This document shows, one piece after another, positions 1 through 5,279 of a stretch of DNA of 5,279 nucleotides. Numbering within the stretch: position 1 is the stretch's first letter; every line of letters begins with the position of its first letter. The stretch lies in contig CAIYQF010000168.1 of assembly GCA_903928325.1 (NCBI GenBank), positions 1 through 5,279 of the forward strand, read 5' to 3'. This DNA comes from an uncultured beta proteobacterium. Its GTDB lineage: Bacteria; Pseudomonadota; Gammaproteobacteria; Burkholderiales; Burkholderiaceae_C. The notes under the pieces were generated by a model. That model was not told the DNA's origin. It searched no databases and worked only from the letters and a program-made list of their open reading frames with translations. The translations under genes and the position numbers were made by a program.

Positions 1-514
1 CAACGCCGAAGACTATGTGCACCGCATTGGCCGCACCGGGCGCGCAGGCGCGTCAGGCCTGGCGGTGAGTTTTGTGGGCGGCAAAAACGACGCCCGCCTG
101 ATGGCCGATATCGAGAAGCTCATCAAGGTCAAGATTGAACTCGAAGCCGTCGAGTTTGAGGAAAATTTGCCCGACATCCGCACCCAGGGCCGCATCAACG
201 ACGGTCGGCGCATGTACAGCGAAGGCACGCAAGACGATTCCCGCCGAGGCGCTCGCGTCGCCCAGGGCAGCTTGCGCGACGTGGCCCACGAAGGCCAATT
301 TGCCCGCCCAGCGCGCGATGAGCGCGCCCCCCGGCGCGACTACACCCGCCCCCCGGCGCCGCAGCGTGACCCGTTTTTTGACAAACCCTATGAGCCCAGA
401 GTGGCGCCTGAGGCGGCCCCGTCCTGGGAAGCCGCGCCGCGCACCGGCGGACGCAGTATTTCGGCCAACATCAAGCCCAAGCGCCGCGTGGCGGCCTTGT
501 TTAAAACCCAGTAG
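1..514 (+). CDS. rhlE: DEAD-box RNA helicase, RhlE-type, C-terminal part (5' end outside window)
   Basis: This is the 3' end of an ATP-dependent RNA helicase, a cytoplasmic family that unwinds short RNA duplexes in ribosome assembly and mRNA turnover. The frame is open from the left edge (first full codon at 2) and gives 170 residues. Residues 3-16 read EDYVHRIGRTGRAG, which contains helicase motif VI (HRIGRTGR, ATP and RNA contacts). The following DIEKLIKVKIE stretch ends the RecA-like domain 2 and resembles RhlE more than DeaD or DbpA. From about residue 55 the protein is a low-complexity tail rich in Arg, Pro, Ala and Asp, ending with a basic KPKRRVAALFK patch, typical of the RNA-binding tails of proteobacterial RhlE proteins. 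The stop lies one base from the convergent apaH stop. Family membership is certain. The RhlE subgroup is likely but rests on a fragment, since motifs Q to V lie outside the window. Confidence 0.9.
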   Translation, partial: NAEDYVHRIGRTGRAGASGLAVSFVGGKNDARLMADIEKLIKVKIELEAVEFEENLPDIRTQGRINDGRRMYSEGTQDDSRRGARVAQGSLRDVAHEGQFARPARDERAPRRDYTRPPAPQRDPFFDKPYEPRVAPEAAPSWEAAPRTGGRSISANIKPKRRVAALFKTQ

Positions 515-515
515 A

Positions 516-1382
516 TTACGAGTCGCCCCCCCCAGGGCGCTGGGCGGCCTCGCAGCGCACCTGCGCTACAGACCACGCCAACGGCCCTGGCGCTTGCTGG
601 GGCTCCAGGCGCAAGGCGCTCAGGCAACCTCCCCACACACAGCCTGTGTCCATGGCCACCACGTCATGCCGGTTCAACGGCCCCAAGGTGGACCAATGTC
701 CAAACACTACGGTGTCGTGTGCCGTGCGCCGCCCCGGTACATCAAACCAGGGCATGAATCCCGCCGGTGCCTGGCCTGGGCCTTCTTTGCTCTCAAATTC
801 CATCTGGCCTTGCGCGTCGCAAAAGCGCAGTCGCGTCAGCGCGTTGACAACGACCCGCAGGCGCTCTGCACCGCGCAGCCCATCGCTCCATTGTGCGGGC
901 GTGTTGCCGTACATGGCGGTCAGAAAGCTGCCATAGGTCGGCGCGCGCAGCACGTCCTCCACTTCAGCGGCCCGGGCCAGGGTTTGGGCGCAGGTCCATT
1001 GCGGCAACACACCGGCGTGCACCAAGAGCAGGTTGTGTCCGGCCACTTGCAGTTGCAGCGCCATGGACTGCTGGCGCAGCCAGCCCAGCACGATACGGCG
1101 ATCGGGCGCGTCCAATACAGCGCCCAGCGTGTCGCCGCGACCGGGGGGGCGCACCCCATGCGCGATGGCCAGCAAATGCAGGTCATGGTTGCCTAGCAGG
1201 CAGTGCGCAGCGCCTTTGAGCGCCATCAGCCGACGCAGCACACCCAGGGAGTCCGGGCCGCGATTGACCAGGTCGCCCAACAGGTACAGGGTGTCGCGGC
1301 TGGGGGAAAAAGAGATTTCGTTGAGCAAACGCGCCAGGGCCGCGTCACAGCCCTGCACATCGCCAATCAAGTAAAGTGCCAT
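516..1382 (-). CDS. apaH: Symmetrical bis(5'-nucleosyl)-tetraphosphatase (diadenosine tetraphosphatase) ApaH
   Basis: ApaH hydrolyses Ap4A symmetrically to two ADP in the cytoplasm. In E. coli it also removes Np4-type caps from mRNA 5' ends. The 288-residue product is close to the usual family length (about 270-280). It carries the metallophosphatase signature in order: GDVQGC (7-12), GDLVNRGPDS (36-45), GNHDLHLL (64-71), VHAG (121-124), FGHW (227-230) and DTGCVWGG (245-252). These supply the Asp, His and Asn ligands of the two-metal centre, and nothing essential appears to be missing. The ATG at 1382 starts MALYLIGDVQGC directly, so an earlier start is unlikely. No strong Shine-Dalgarno precedes it (only GAAAA-like purines). 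The gene is divergent from the CBS-domain gene with a 23-bp gap and convergent with the helicase. The apaG and rsmA partners found beside apaH in enterobacteria are not present in this window. The last codons contain a run of eight G (coding strand) encoding the PGGG tail. Confidence 0.97.
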   Translation of the reverse strand: MALYLIGDVQGCDAALARLLNEISFSPSRDTLYLLGDLVNRGPDSLGVLRRLMALKGAAHCLLGNHDLHLLAIAHGVRPPGRGDTLGAVLDAPDRRIVLGWLRQQSMALQLQVAGHNLLLVHAGVLPQWTCAQTLARAAEVEDVLRAPTYGSFLTAMYGNTPAQWSDGLRGAERLRVVVNALTRLRFCDAQGQMEFESKEGPGQAPAGFMPWFDVPGRRTAHDTVVFGHWSTLGPLNRHDVVAMDTGCVWGGCLSALRLEPQQAPGPLAWSVAQVRCEAAQRPGGGDS

Positions 1383-1405
1383 GTATTCATTTTCGCGCCA
1401 GATTC

Positions 1406-2713
1406 ATGGAATTTTTGTTGATTGTTTTCTTAACGCTGCTCAACGGCGTGTTTGCCATGTCCGAGCTGGCGCTAGCGGGCAGCAAGCGCGCGCGTCTGGG
1501 GGCCTTGGCCGAGGCCGGTAACCAAGGGGCCCAAGCTGCGCTGGAACTGCTGGGCAACCCGAACCAGTTTTTGTCCACGGTGCAGGTGGGCATCACGTCG
1601 ATTGGCGTACTCAACGGCATCGTCGGCGAGGCCGCTTTCAGCGACGGCGTAGCTGCCTGGTTGCAGACCTGGGGAACGTCGGAGCGAGCCGCTGCCCTGT
1701 CCGCCACGGCCCTGGTGGTAACCGCCATTACGTTTACGACGATTATTTTTGGCGAGCTGGTGCCCAAGCGCATTGGCCAGTTGCATCCCGAGGCCGTCGC
1801 TTGCTGGGTGGCGCGGCCCATGCTGTGGCTAGCCCGTGCGGCCAAGCCTTTTGTCAAGCTGTTATCGGGCACCACCGCAGGCACGCTGAGGCTGCTGCGC
1901 ATTGACGTCCATGCCTCGCGTTCCGTGACCGAGGAAGAAATTTCGGCAAGCCTGGAAGAGGGCGTGGACGCCGGTCTGATCGAGGAGCACGAACACCAGA
2001 TGGTGCAAAACGTGTTTCGCCTCGACGAGCGGCCCCTGACCTCGCTCATGACGCCGCGCACCGATGTGCAGTGGCTTGACAGCAGCGACACGGTGTCGCA
2101 AAGCCTGGCTATGGCCGGCAGCGGCGGGGGCAAAGGCGCGCACTCCTGGTACCCGGTGTGCAGGGGTTCGCTCGACGATGTGGTGGGCGTTATCAGTGTG
2201 GCGCAGTTGCTCGATCTGCGCGAGCGCCAGGGAGAGTCCATTGGCCTGCACGCCGCGCCAGCCACCTTTGTGCCCGAAACGCTGAGCGGCATGGAGTTGC
2301 TGGAGCAATTTCGCCTGCAGGCCGGGCGCCTGGTCTTCGTGGTCGATGAATATGGCGTCGTGCAGGGTTTGCTCACCCCGCGCGACCTGCTGGAGGCCAT
2401 CACCGGCGAACTTCAGGTCGGCGCGCAGGCCGATGCCTGGGCCACGGAACGCGAAGATGGTTCTTGGCTGCTCGACGGCGTCATGCCCCTGGGCGAACTC
2501 AAGTCGCGGCTCGATATGCAGCCGCTGCCTGGCGAAGAGCGTGGGCGCTACAACACACTGGCCGGTTTGCTAATGTCTATCTCCGGCCGCTTGCCACGCC
2601 TGGGTGAACGCATTGCCTGCCAGAACTGGACGTTTGAAGTGGTCGACCTCGACGGTCGGCGGGTGGACAAGGTGCTGGCGGTGCGCACCCGTGCGACAGA
2701 CGAGGTGGTGTAA
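1406..2713 (+). CDS. CNNM/CBS-domain membrane protein, CorC-HlyC (UPF0053 hemolysin-like) family
   Basis: This is an inner-membrane protein of the CNNM/CorC family, whose members are linked to Mg2+/Co2+ efflux; several are annotated 'hemolysin' on weak grounds. The 435 residues show the standard order. An N-terminal CNNM (DUF21) region (about 1-170) has hydrophobic segments near 1-18, 56-76, 96-118 and 131-150, with the conserved TSIGVLNG (64-71) and FGELVPKRIG (115-124). A linker SVTEEEISASLEEG (173-186) follows. A CBS pair runs from MTPRTDV (215-221) to FVVDEYGVVQGLLTPRDLL (311-329). A CorC_HlyC domain follows at about 350-425. I chose the ATG at 1406 (MEFLLIVFLTLLNG) because family members begin just before the first membrane helix. 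The frame is also open upstream from a GTG at 1376, but that would overlap apaH and add non-hydrophobic residues. No clear ribosome-binding site is visible. CBS1 contains a Gly-rich AGSGGGKG stretch (237-244). The transported ion cannot be told from sequence. Confidence 0.93.
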   Translation: MEFLLIVFLTLLNGVFAMSELALAGSKRARLGALAEAGNQGAQAALELLGNPNQFLSTVQVGITSIGVLNGIVGEAAFSDGVAAWLQTWGTSERAAALSATALVVTAITFTTIIFGELVPKRIGQLHPEAVACWVARPMLWLARAAKPFVKLLSGTTAGTLRLLRIDVHASRSVTEEEISASLEEGVDAGLIEEHEHQMVQNVFRLDERPLTSLMTPRTDVQWLDSSDTVSQSLAMAGSGGGKGAHSWYPVCRGSLDDVVGVISVAQLLDLRERQGESIGLHAAPATFVPETLSGMELLEQFRLQAGRLVFVVDEYGVVQGLLTPRDLLEAITGELQVGAQADAWATEREDGSWLLDGVMPLGELKSRLDMQPLPGEERGRYNTLAGLLMSISGRLPRLGERIACQNWTFEVVDLDGRRVDKVLAVRTRATDEVV

Positions 2714-2722
2714 GGCGCTGCG

Positions 2723-3505
2723 TCAGGCCTGCCCGGCCAAGCGGTAGGCCAGCAAGCCCAGCCACTCGTGCAGCAACAGCTCCCATTTGCGGCTTCCGCG
2801 TACCAGGGAGTAGGCGCTCCAGGGCGTATGGCTGCCGGTAGTGAAGTCCACCGCGTAGGGTGTGACGTTCCAGCCGACTTTTTCAAATGTCGCCAGCGCG
2901 CGGCGCATGTGCCAGGCCGAGGTCACCAGCAGCCAGCGCTTGCTTGGATCCACACCCGGCACACGGGCGCCCAACGCGGCGTTTTCATACGTGGTGCGCG
3001 AGCGGTCTTCCACCAGCAGACGCTCCAGCGGCAAGCCCAGGGATCCGTATAGCAGTTGTGCGCGCGCGGCCTCGGACAGGCCTTGGACCAGCAAATCGCC
3101 TTCGCCTCCCGTAAAAAGCAGTTGCAAGTCCGGCTTTTGGCGCAGCAGCACCAGGGGCGCGAGCATGCGCTCGGCCGAGTCGTTGAGGGCGACCTGGCTG
3201 CGGCCTTCCCAGACATACGAGGGCTCCAGAGCCCCACCGAGCACCACCACACCGTCGTAAGCCTGCACCTCCTGGACGCTGGGCGTGTGGGCGTAGGGGT
3301 CTTCCAGCGTGCGCAAGAGCGCGTCAGGCAGCGGCTCCCAGCCCTGGGCCAGCAGAACGAACAAGGCCAGCCCCAGTGCGCGCAGGCCCCAACGCTTTGC
3401 CGCCTCGCCGGCGCGACCCAGCAGTGCGAGAGCCAGCAGCATCAGCGCTGCCACCCAGGCCAGTGGTTGGGTTAAAAAAATCAGCAGTTTGGAGGCGAGA
3501 AACAC
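2723..3505 (-). CDS. YdcF/ElyC-family DUF218 membrane protein
   Basis: This is a DUF218 (YdcF-like) protein, anchored in the inner membrane by its N-terminus. The E. coli relative ElyC, of nearly equal length (about 260 residues), is an envelope-biogenesis factor affecting peptidoglycan and lipid-carrier metabolism; applying that role here is inference. The 260-residue product has two hydrophobic helices (about 4-29 and 41-54) followed by the DUF218 domain. Family motifs are VVVLGGA (86-92), ALNDSAERM (106-114), FTGGEG (131-136), VEDRSRTTYENA (165-176) and LVTSAWHMRRA (193-203). The frame is open further upstream to 3832, but that stretch lies inside the GST gene and is not family-like. I chose the GTG at 3505 (MFLASKLLIF), 8 bases after the GST stop, because DUF218 proteins with this architecture start this way; a weak AGGG lies six bases upstream of it. 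It is likely translated from the same message as GST and pyrF. It converges with the CBS gene across only 9 bp. Confidence 0.88.
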   Translation of the reverse strand: MFLASKLLIFLTQPLAWVAALMLLALALLGRAGEAAKRWGLRALGLALFVLLAQGWEPLPDALLRTLEDPYAHTPSVQEVQAYDGVVVLGGALEPSYVWEGRSQVALNDSAERMLAPLVLLRQKPDLQLLFTGGEGDLLVQGLSEAARAQLLYGSLGLPLERLLVEDRSRTTYENAALGARVPGVDPSKRWLLVTSAWHMRRALATFEKVGWNVTPYAVDFTTGSHTPWSAYSLVRGSRKWELLLHEWLGLLAYRLAGQA

Positions 3506-3513
3506 GGCGCGCC

Positions 3514-4137
3514 CTACACCACTTTGGCGCTCGGTCGCGCCGCCATGCGGTCGCGCCATTCCTGCAAGGCATGCAGGCCCCCGTCTGCGGGCGTGAACTT
3601 GAGCAAGGCGCGTCCGAACTCCAGCGCGCAAAAGGCGGTGATGTCGGCAATGGTGAAGCGCGGCCCGGCCATCCAGGCCTGGGTTTGCAAGATCTGGTCG
3701 AACACCGCAGCGGCTAATGCCACTTTGCCCTTTTGCGACTGGCCAAAGTCGGCAAACTGGGGCGACTCCAGCGGGGCTAAGCCGGGGTGGGTGTGGCGCA
3801 CCGCGTTGGCAATGCCTAACAACAGGCTCCATTCGACCCGGCGGTCGGCCATCTCGATAAAGGCGCGTTCCTCAAAGTCCACGCCCATCAGGTTGTGCCC
3901 AGGGTGCAGGCCTTCGAGGTAACTGCAAATGGCGCGGGTTTCGGTCAGCACCCGGCCGTCTGCGAGTTCGAGCGCAGGCACTTTGGCCAGCGGGCTTTTG
4001 GTACGAAAGGCGGCGCCAAAGTGCTCGCCTTGGTTCAGGTCTACCGGCACCAGGGTGATGCCGCTGATGTTTTTCTCGGCCATGAACATTTGCACGCGCC
4101 GGGGGTTGGGCGCACGGGGGGCGTAATAAAGCTGCAT
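3514..4137 (-). CDS. Glutathione S-transferase family protein
   Basis: This is a soluble GST-fold protein of 207 residues, the usual length. The thioredoxin-like N-terminal domain covers about 1-80: PNPRRVQMFMAEK (10-22) forms helix 1, KVPAL (52-56) holds the cis-proline that binds the glutathione backbone, and ETRAI (66-70) replaces the common ESxAI that contacts the gamma-glutamyl group. The helical C-terminal domain (about 88-207) has the N-capping motif FTIADITAF (161-169) with Asp165. The position before PNPRR, where Ser or Cys is catalytic in many bacterial GSTs, holds Ala9; only Tyr4 and Tyr5 are nearby, so the chemistry is uncertain. The ATG at 4137 is preceded by GAAGG at 4150-4146 with eight bases of spacing, a good ribosome-binding site. 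It lies 32 bp after pyrF and 8 bp before the DUF218 gene, and all three are probably co-transcribed. The substrate cannot be predicted. Confidence 0.93.
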   Translation of the reverse strand: MQLYYAPRAPNPRRVQMFMAEKNISGITLVPVDLNQGEHFGAAFRTKSPLAKVPALELADGRVLTETRAICSYLEGLHPGHNLMGVDFEERAFIEMADRRVEWSLLLGIANAVRHTHPGLAPLESPQFADFGQSQKGKVALAAAVFDQILQTQAWMAGPRFTIADITAFCALEFGRALLKFTPADGGLHALQEWRDRMAARPSAKVV

Positions 4138-4169
4138 GGCGATGACCTTCGAGGGGGGCGTGGGGTGAA

Positions 4170-5018
4170 TCAGCCTGCCAGCACGCGGCAGGCGTGCAAC
4201 AAGGCGCGGGTTTTGAGCGCCTCGTCGCGCGCGGCCTGGGCAAAGTTGGGGCCGCTGCTGGCGTAAATCACCGCGCGCGAGGAGTTGACGATGATGGGGG
4301 CTTGTGTGTGCTGCGCGTTGCCGCGCCAGCCCGCGCGCACCGTGGCGGCGGCGTCGCCGCCCTGGGCGCCCACGCCGGGAATCAGGAGCGGAAGGGCGGG
4401 AGCCAGCGCCCGCACCCGGTCGATTTCTGCGGGGTAGGTGGCGCCCACCACCAGGCCGAGCTGGCCATTGAGGTTCCAGGGGCCGTTGGCGAGGGCGGCG
4501 ATATGTTCAAACAGCGCGGGTTGACCGGGCAGGTCGGCCAGGCGCTGGCTTTGCAGGTCGTCGCCACCGGGGTTGGAGGTGCGGCAGAGCAAAAAAGCGC
4601 CTTTGCCGTGGTACTTCAAATAGGGTTGCACCGAGTCCCAGCCCATAAAGGGCGAGAGCGTCACCGCGTCGGCGCCGTAGCGCTCAAAGGCTTCTATGGC
4701 GTATTGCTCAGCCGTGTTGCCGATGTCGCCGCGCTTGGCGTCCAAAATTACCGGCACCTGGGGCGCTGTCTGGCGCATGTGGGCCATCAGGCGCTCTAAC
4801 TGGTCTTCGGCGCGGTGGGCGGCAAAGTAGGCGATTTGCGGTTTGAAGGCGATCACCAAGTCGGCGGTGGCGTCGACGATGGATGCGCAAAAGTCAAATA
4901 GCTTGCTGGCGTCGCCGCGCCAGTGCAAGGGGAATTTGGCGGGGTCCGGGTCCAGGCCGACGCAAAGCAAAGACTGGTTGAGGCGCTCCGCCGCGCCTAG
5001 TTGGACAAGAAAAGTCAT
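4170..5018 (-). CDS. pyrF: Orotidine 5'-phosphate decarboxylase (long-form, type 2)
   Basis: PyrF converts orotidine 5'-monophosphate to UMP, the last step of de novo pyrimidine synthesis, as a cytoplasmic TIM-barrel dimer. The 282-residue length fits the type 2 subfamily (about 270-280) rather than the roughly 230-residue enterobacterial form. Motifs in order are GLDPD (21-25), FKPQIAYF (58-65), the catalytic DAKRGDIGNT (93-102) with Asp93, Lys95 and Asp98, LSPFMG (121-126), TSNPGG (147-152), VGATYP (191-196), PGVGAQGGD (214-222) and NSSRAV (245-250), which completes the phosphate-binding region. All catalytic residues are present. The ATG at 5018 gives the expected N-terminus; the ATG at 5025 is in another frame. 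There is no Shine-Dalgarno, and a TACAAT box ends five bases before the ATG, so the transcript may be leaderless. It appears to be first in an operon with the GST and DUF218 genes. Confidence 0.97.
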   Translation of the reverse strand: MTFLVQLGAAERLNQSLLCVGLDPDPAKFPLHWRGDASKLFDFCASIVDATADLVIAFKPQIAYFAAHRAEDQLERLMAHMRQTAPQVPVILDAKRGDIGNTAEQYAIEAFERYGADAVTLSPFMGWDSVQPYLKYHGKGAFLLCRTSNPGGDDLQSQRLADLPGQPALFEHIAALANGPWNLNGQLGLVVGATYPAEIDRVRALAPALPLLIPGVGAQGGDAAATVRAGWRGNAQHTQAPIIVNSSRAVIYASSGPNFAQAARDEALKTRALLHACRVLAG

Positions 5019-5023
5019 GGGCC

Positions 5024-5029
5024 ATTGTA
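5024..5029 (-). promoter_or_regulatory. Candidate sigma-70 -10 box (TACAAT) for pyrF
   Basis: On the minus strand TACAAT (5 of 6 bases match TATAAT) is followed by GGCCC and then the pyrF ATG. A start site 6-7 bases beyond the box would fall at or next to the A of the ATG. No good -35 hexamer is seen at 16-18 bp spacing (the 17-bp position reads CTGTCC), so the promoter would be weak or activator-dependent. The box lies in the only intergenic gap upstream of the pyrF-GST-DUF218 cluster. Confidence 0.4.
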
Positions 5030-5067
5030 GGCAGGCGCTGCGGCCCGGACAGGGTGAAGTGCCTGCC
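5030..5067. repeat. Imperfect inverted repeat upstream of pyrF
   Basis: GGCAGGC at 5030-5036 and GCCTGCC at 5061-5067 form a perfect 7-bp inverted repeat. After one non-matching pair (a G-T wobble if transcribed from the plus strand), two further pairs match, giving 10-base arms around an 18-base centre. The arms lie between the upstream gene's stop and the TACAAT box, with the pyrF-proximal arm touching the box. No T-rich tract follows on the minus strand, so it is not a typical intrinsic terminator. An operator or a transcript-end hairpin are the alternatives, and chance is possible in DNA this rich in GC. Confidence 0.4.
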
Positions 5068-5085
5068 GCCCAAGCGGGCCAGGGA

Positions 5086-5279
5086 CTAAAACGGCGCTTT
5101 GGCGAACTTTGCGCAAATGCCTTTGATCATGTGCCGGCGCGTGCCGTCTTTGAAGGTCAGCGTTTGTATAAAGCTGCCGTCGGTCAGGTCAATGGTGAAC
5201 TCTTCTTGGGTAATCATTTGGCCAAAGCGCTCAAACATGGCCGGGCGGCTGACAAAGGCCTTGGTGCCCTCCATGCGCA
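5086..5279 (-). CDS. Unrecognised protein, C-terminal part (5' end outside or at window edge)
   Basis: The frame is open from the right edge to a TAG at 5088-5086. An ATG at 5274 would give 62 residues, but the frame continues beyond it through an Arg codon and off the edge, so the true start is probably outside the window. The visible part alternates polar and hydrophobic residues (FTIDLTDGSFIQTLTFKDGTRRHMI), suggesting beta strands with DG turns, and ends with a basic KGICAKFAKAPF tail. I see no membrane segment and no motif I can assign. The composition is richer in Lys, Phe and Thr than the chance frames here, which supports real coding. It lies 67 bp upstream of pyrF on the same strand. 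I do not recognise the family. Confidence 0.6.
   Translation of the reverse strand, partial: RMEGTKAFVSRPAMFERFGQMITQEEFTIDLTDGSFIQTLTFKDGTRRHMIKGICAKFAKAPF

Noticed and set aside
483..502. Hairpin GCCGC-GTG-GCGGC followed by a short T-rich stretch, as a possible helicase terminator
   Set aside because: It has only a 5-bp stem and an interrupted T tract, and lies before the stop codon inside the helicase coding sequence.
524..539. Hairpin CGCCC / GGGCG just after the helicase stop
   Set aside because: It has a 5-bp stem with no T tract, lies within apaH codons, and its bases are largely explained by the C-tract and by codon use.
135..1196. Long plus-strand open frame (353 codons) across the helicase tail and antisense to apaH
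   Set aside because: It is rich in Arg, Pro, Ala, Gln and His with no recognisable domain, overlaps two confident genes, and is what high-GC DNA produces opposite real coding sequence.
1376..1405. GTG at 1376 as start of the CBS-domain gene
   Set aside because: It overlaps the apaH start and adds ten polar residues before the first hydrophobic helix. The ATG at 1406 fits the family better.
1387..2403. Long minus-strand open frame (338 codons) opposite the CBS-domain gene
   Set aside because: Its Ser/Thr/Arg-rich composition without motifs is typical of an antisense shadow, and the plus-strand frame has full family motifs.
3506..3832. N-terminal extension of the DUF218 frame upstream to 3832
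   Set aside because: It lies wholly within the GST coding region in another frame, has no DUF218 or membrane character, and the GTG at 3505 gives the expected family N-terminus.

Overview
The window is GC-rich and tightly packed with genes on both strands. The protein types and their sequence style (an RhlE-type helicase with a short basic tail, an ApaH beginning GDVQGC, a long-form PyrF, a small GST) suggest a chromosomal core region of a betaproteobacterium, probably Burkholderiales and perhaps Comamonadaceae. This placement is an inference from protein resemblance, not from a search. I saw no mobile element, CRISPR array, tRNA or rRNA, and no gene-free stretch longer than 67 bp.

Layout, left to right: (1) the 3' part of a DEAD-box RNA helicase, probably rhlE, plus strand, stop at 514; (2) apaH, minus strand, facing the helicase with only one base between the two stop codons; (3) a membrane protein of the CNNM/CBS/CorC-HlyC ('hemolysin-like', UPF0053) family, plus strand, divergent from apaH with a 23-bp gap; (4) a minus-strand cluster transcribed leftwards, pyrF (OMP decarboxylase), then a small glutathione S-transferase-like gene, then a YdcF/ElyC-type DUF218 membrane protein. 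Its gaps of 32 and 8 bp suggest one transcript starting just upstream of pyrF; (5) the 3' end of an unrecognised minus-strand gene entering from the right edge.

The genes do not form an obvious single pathway. ApaH (dinucleoside tetraphosphate hydrolysis), PyrF (last step of UMP synthesis) and the helicase touch nucleotide and RNA metabolism. The CBS protein and the DUF218 protein are envelope proteins. This reads as ordinary housekeeping DNA, and I found no convincing new system. The points most worth a second look are at the junctions: a TACAAT box so close to the pyrF ATG that the message could be leaderless, an imperfect inverted repeat abutting that box, two convergent gene pairs with no room for separate terminators, and an 8-base G tract in the last codons of apaH.
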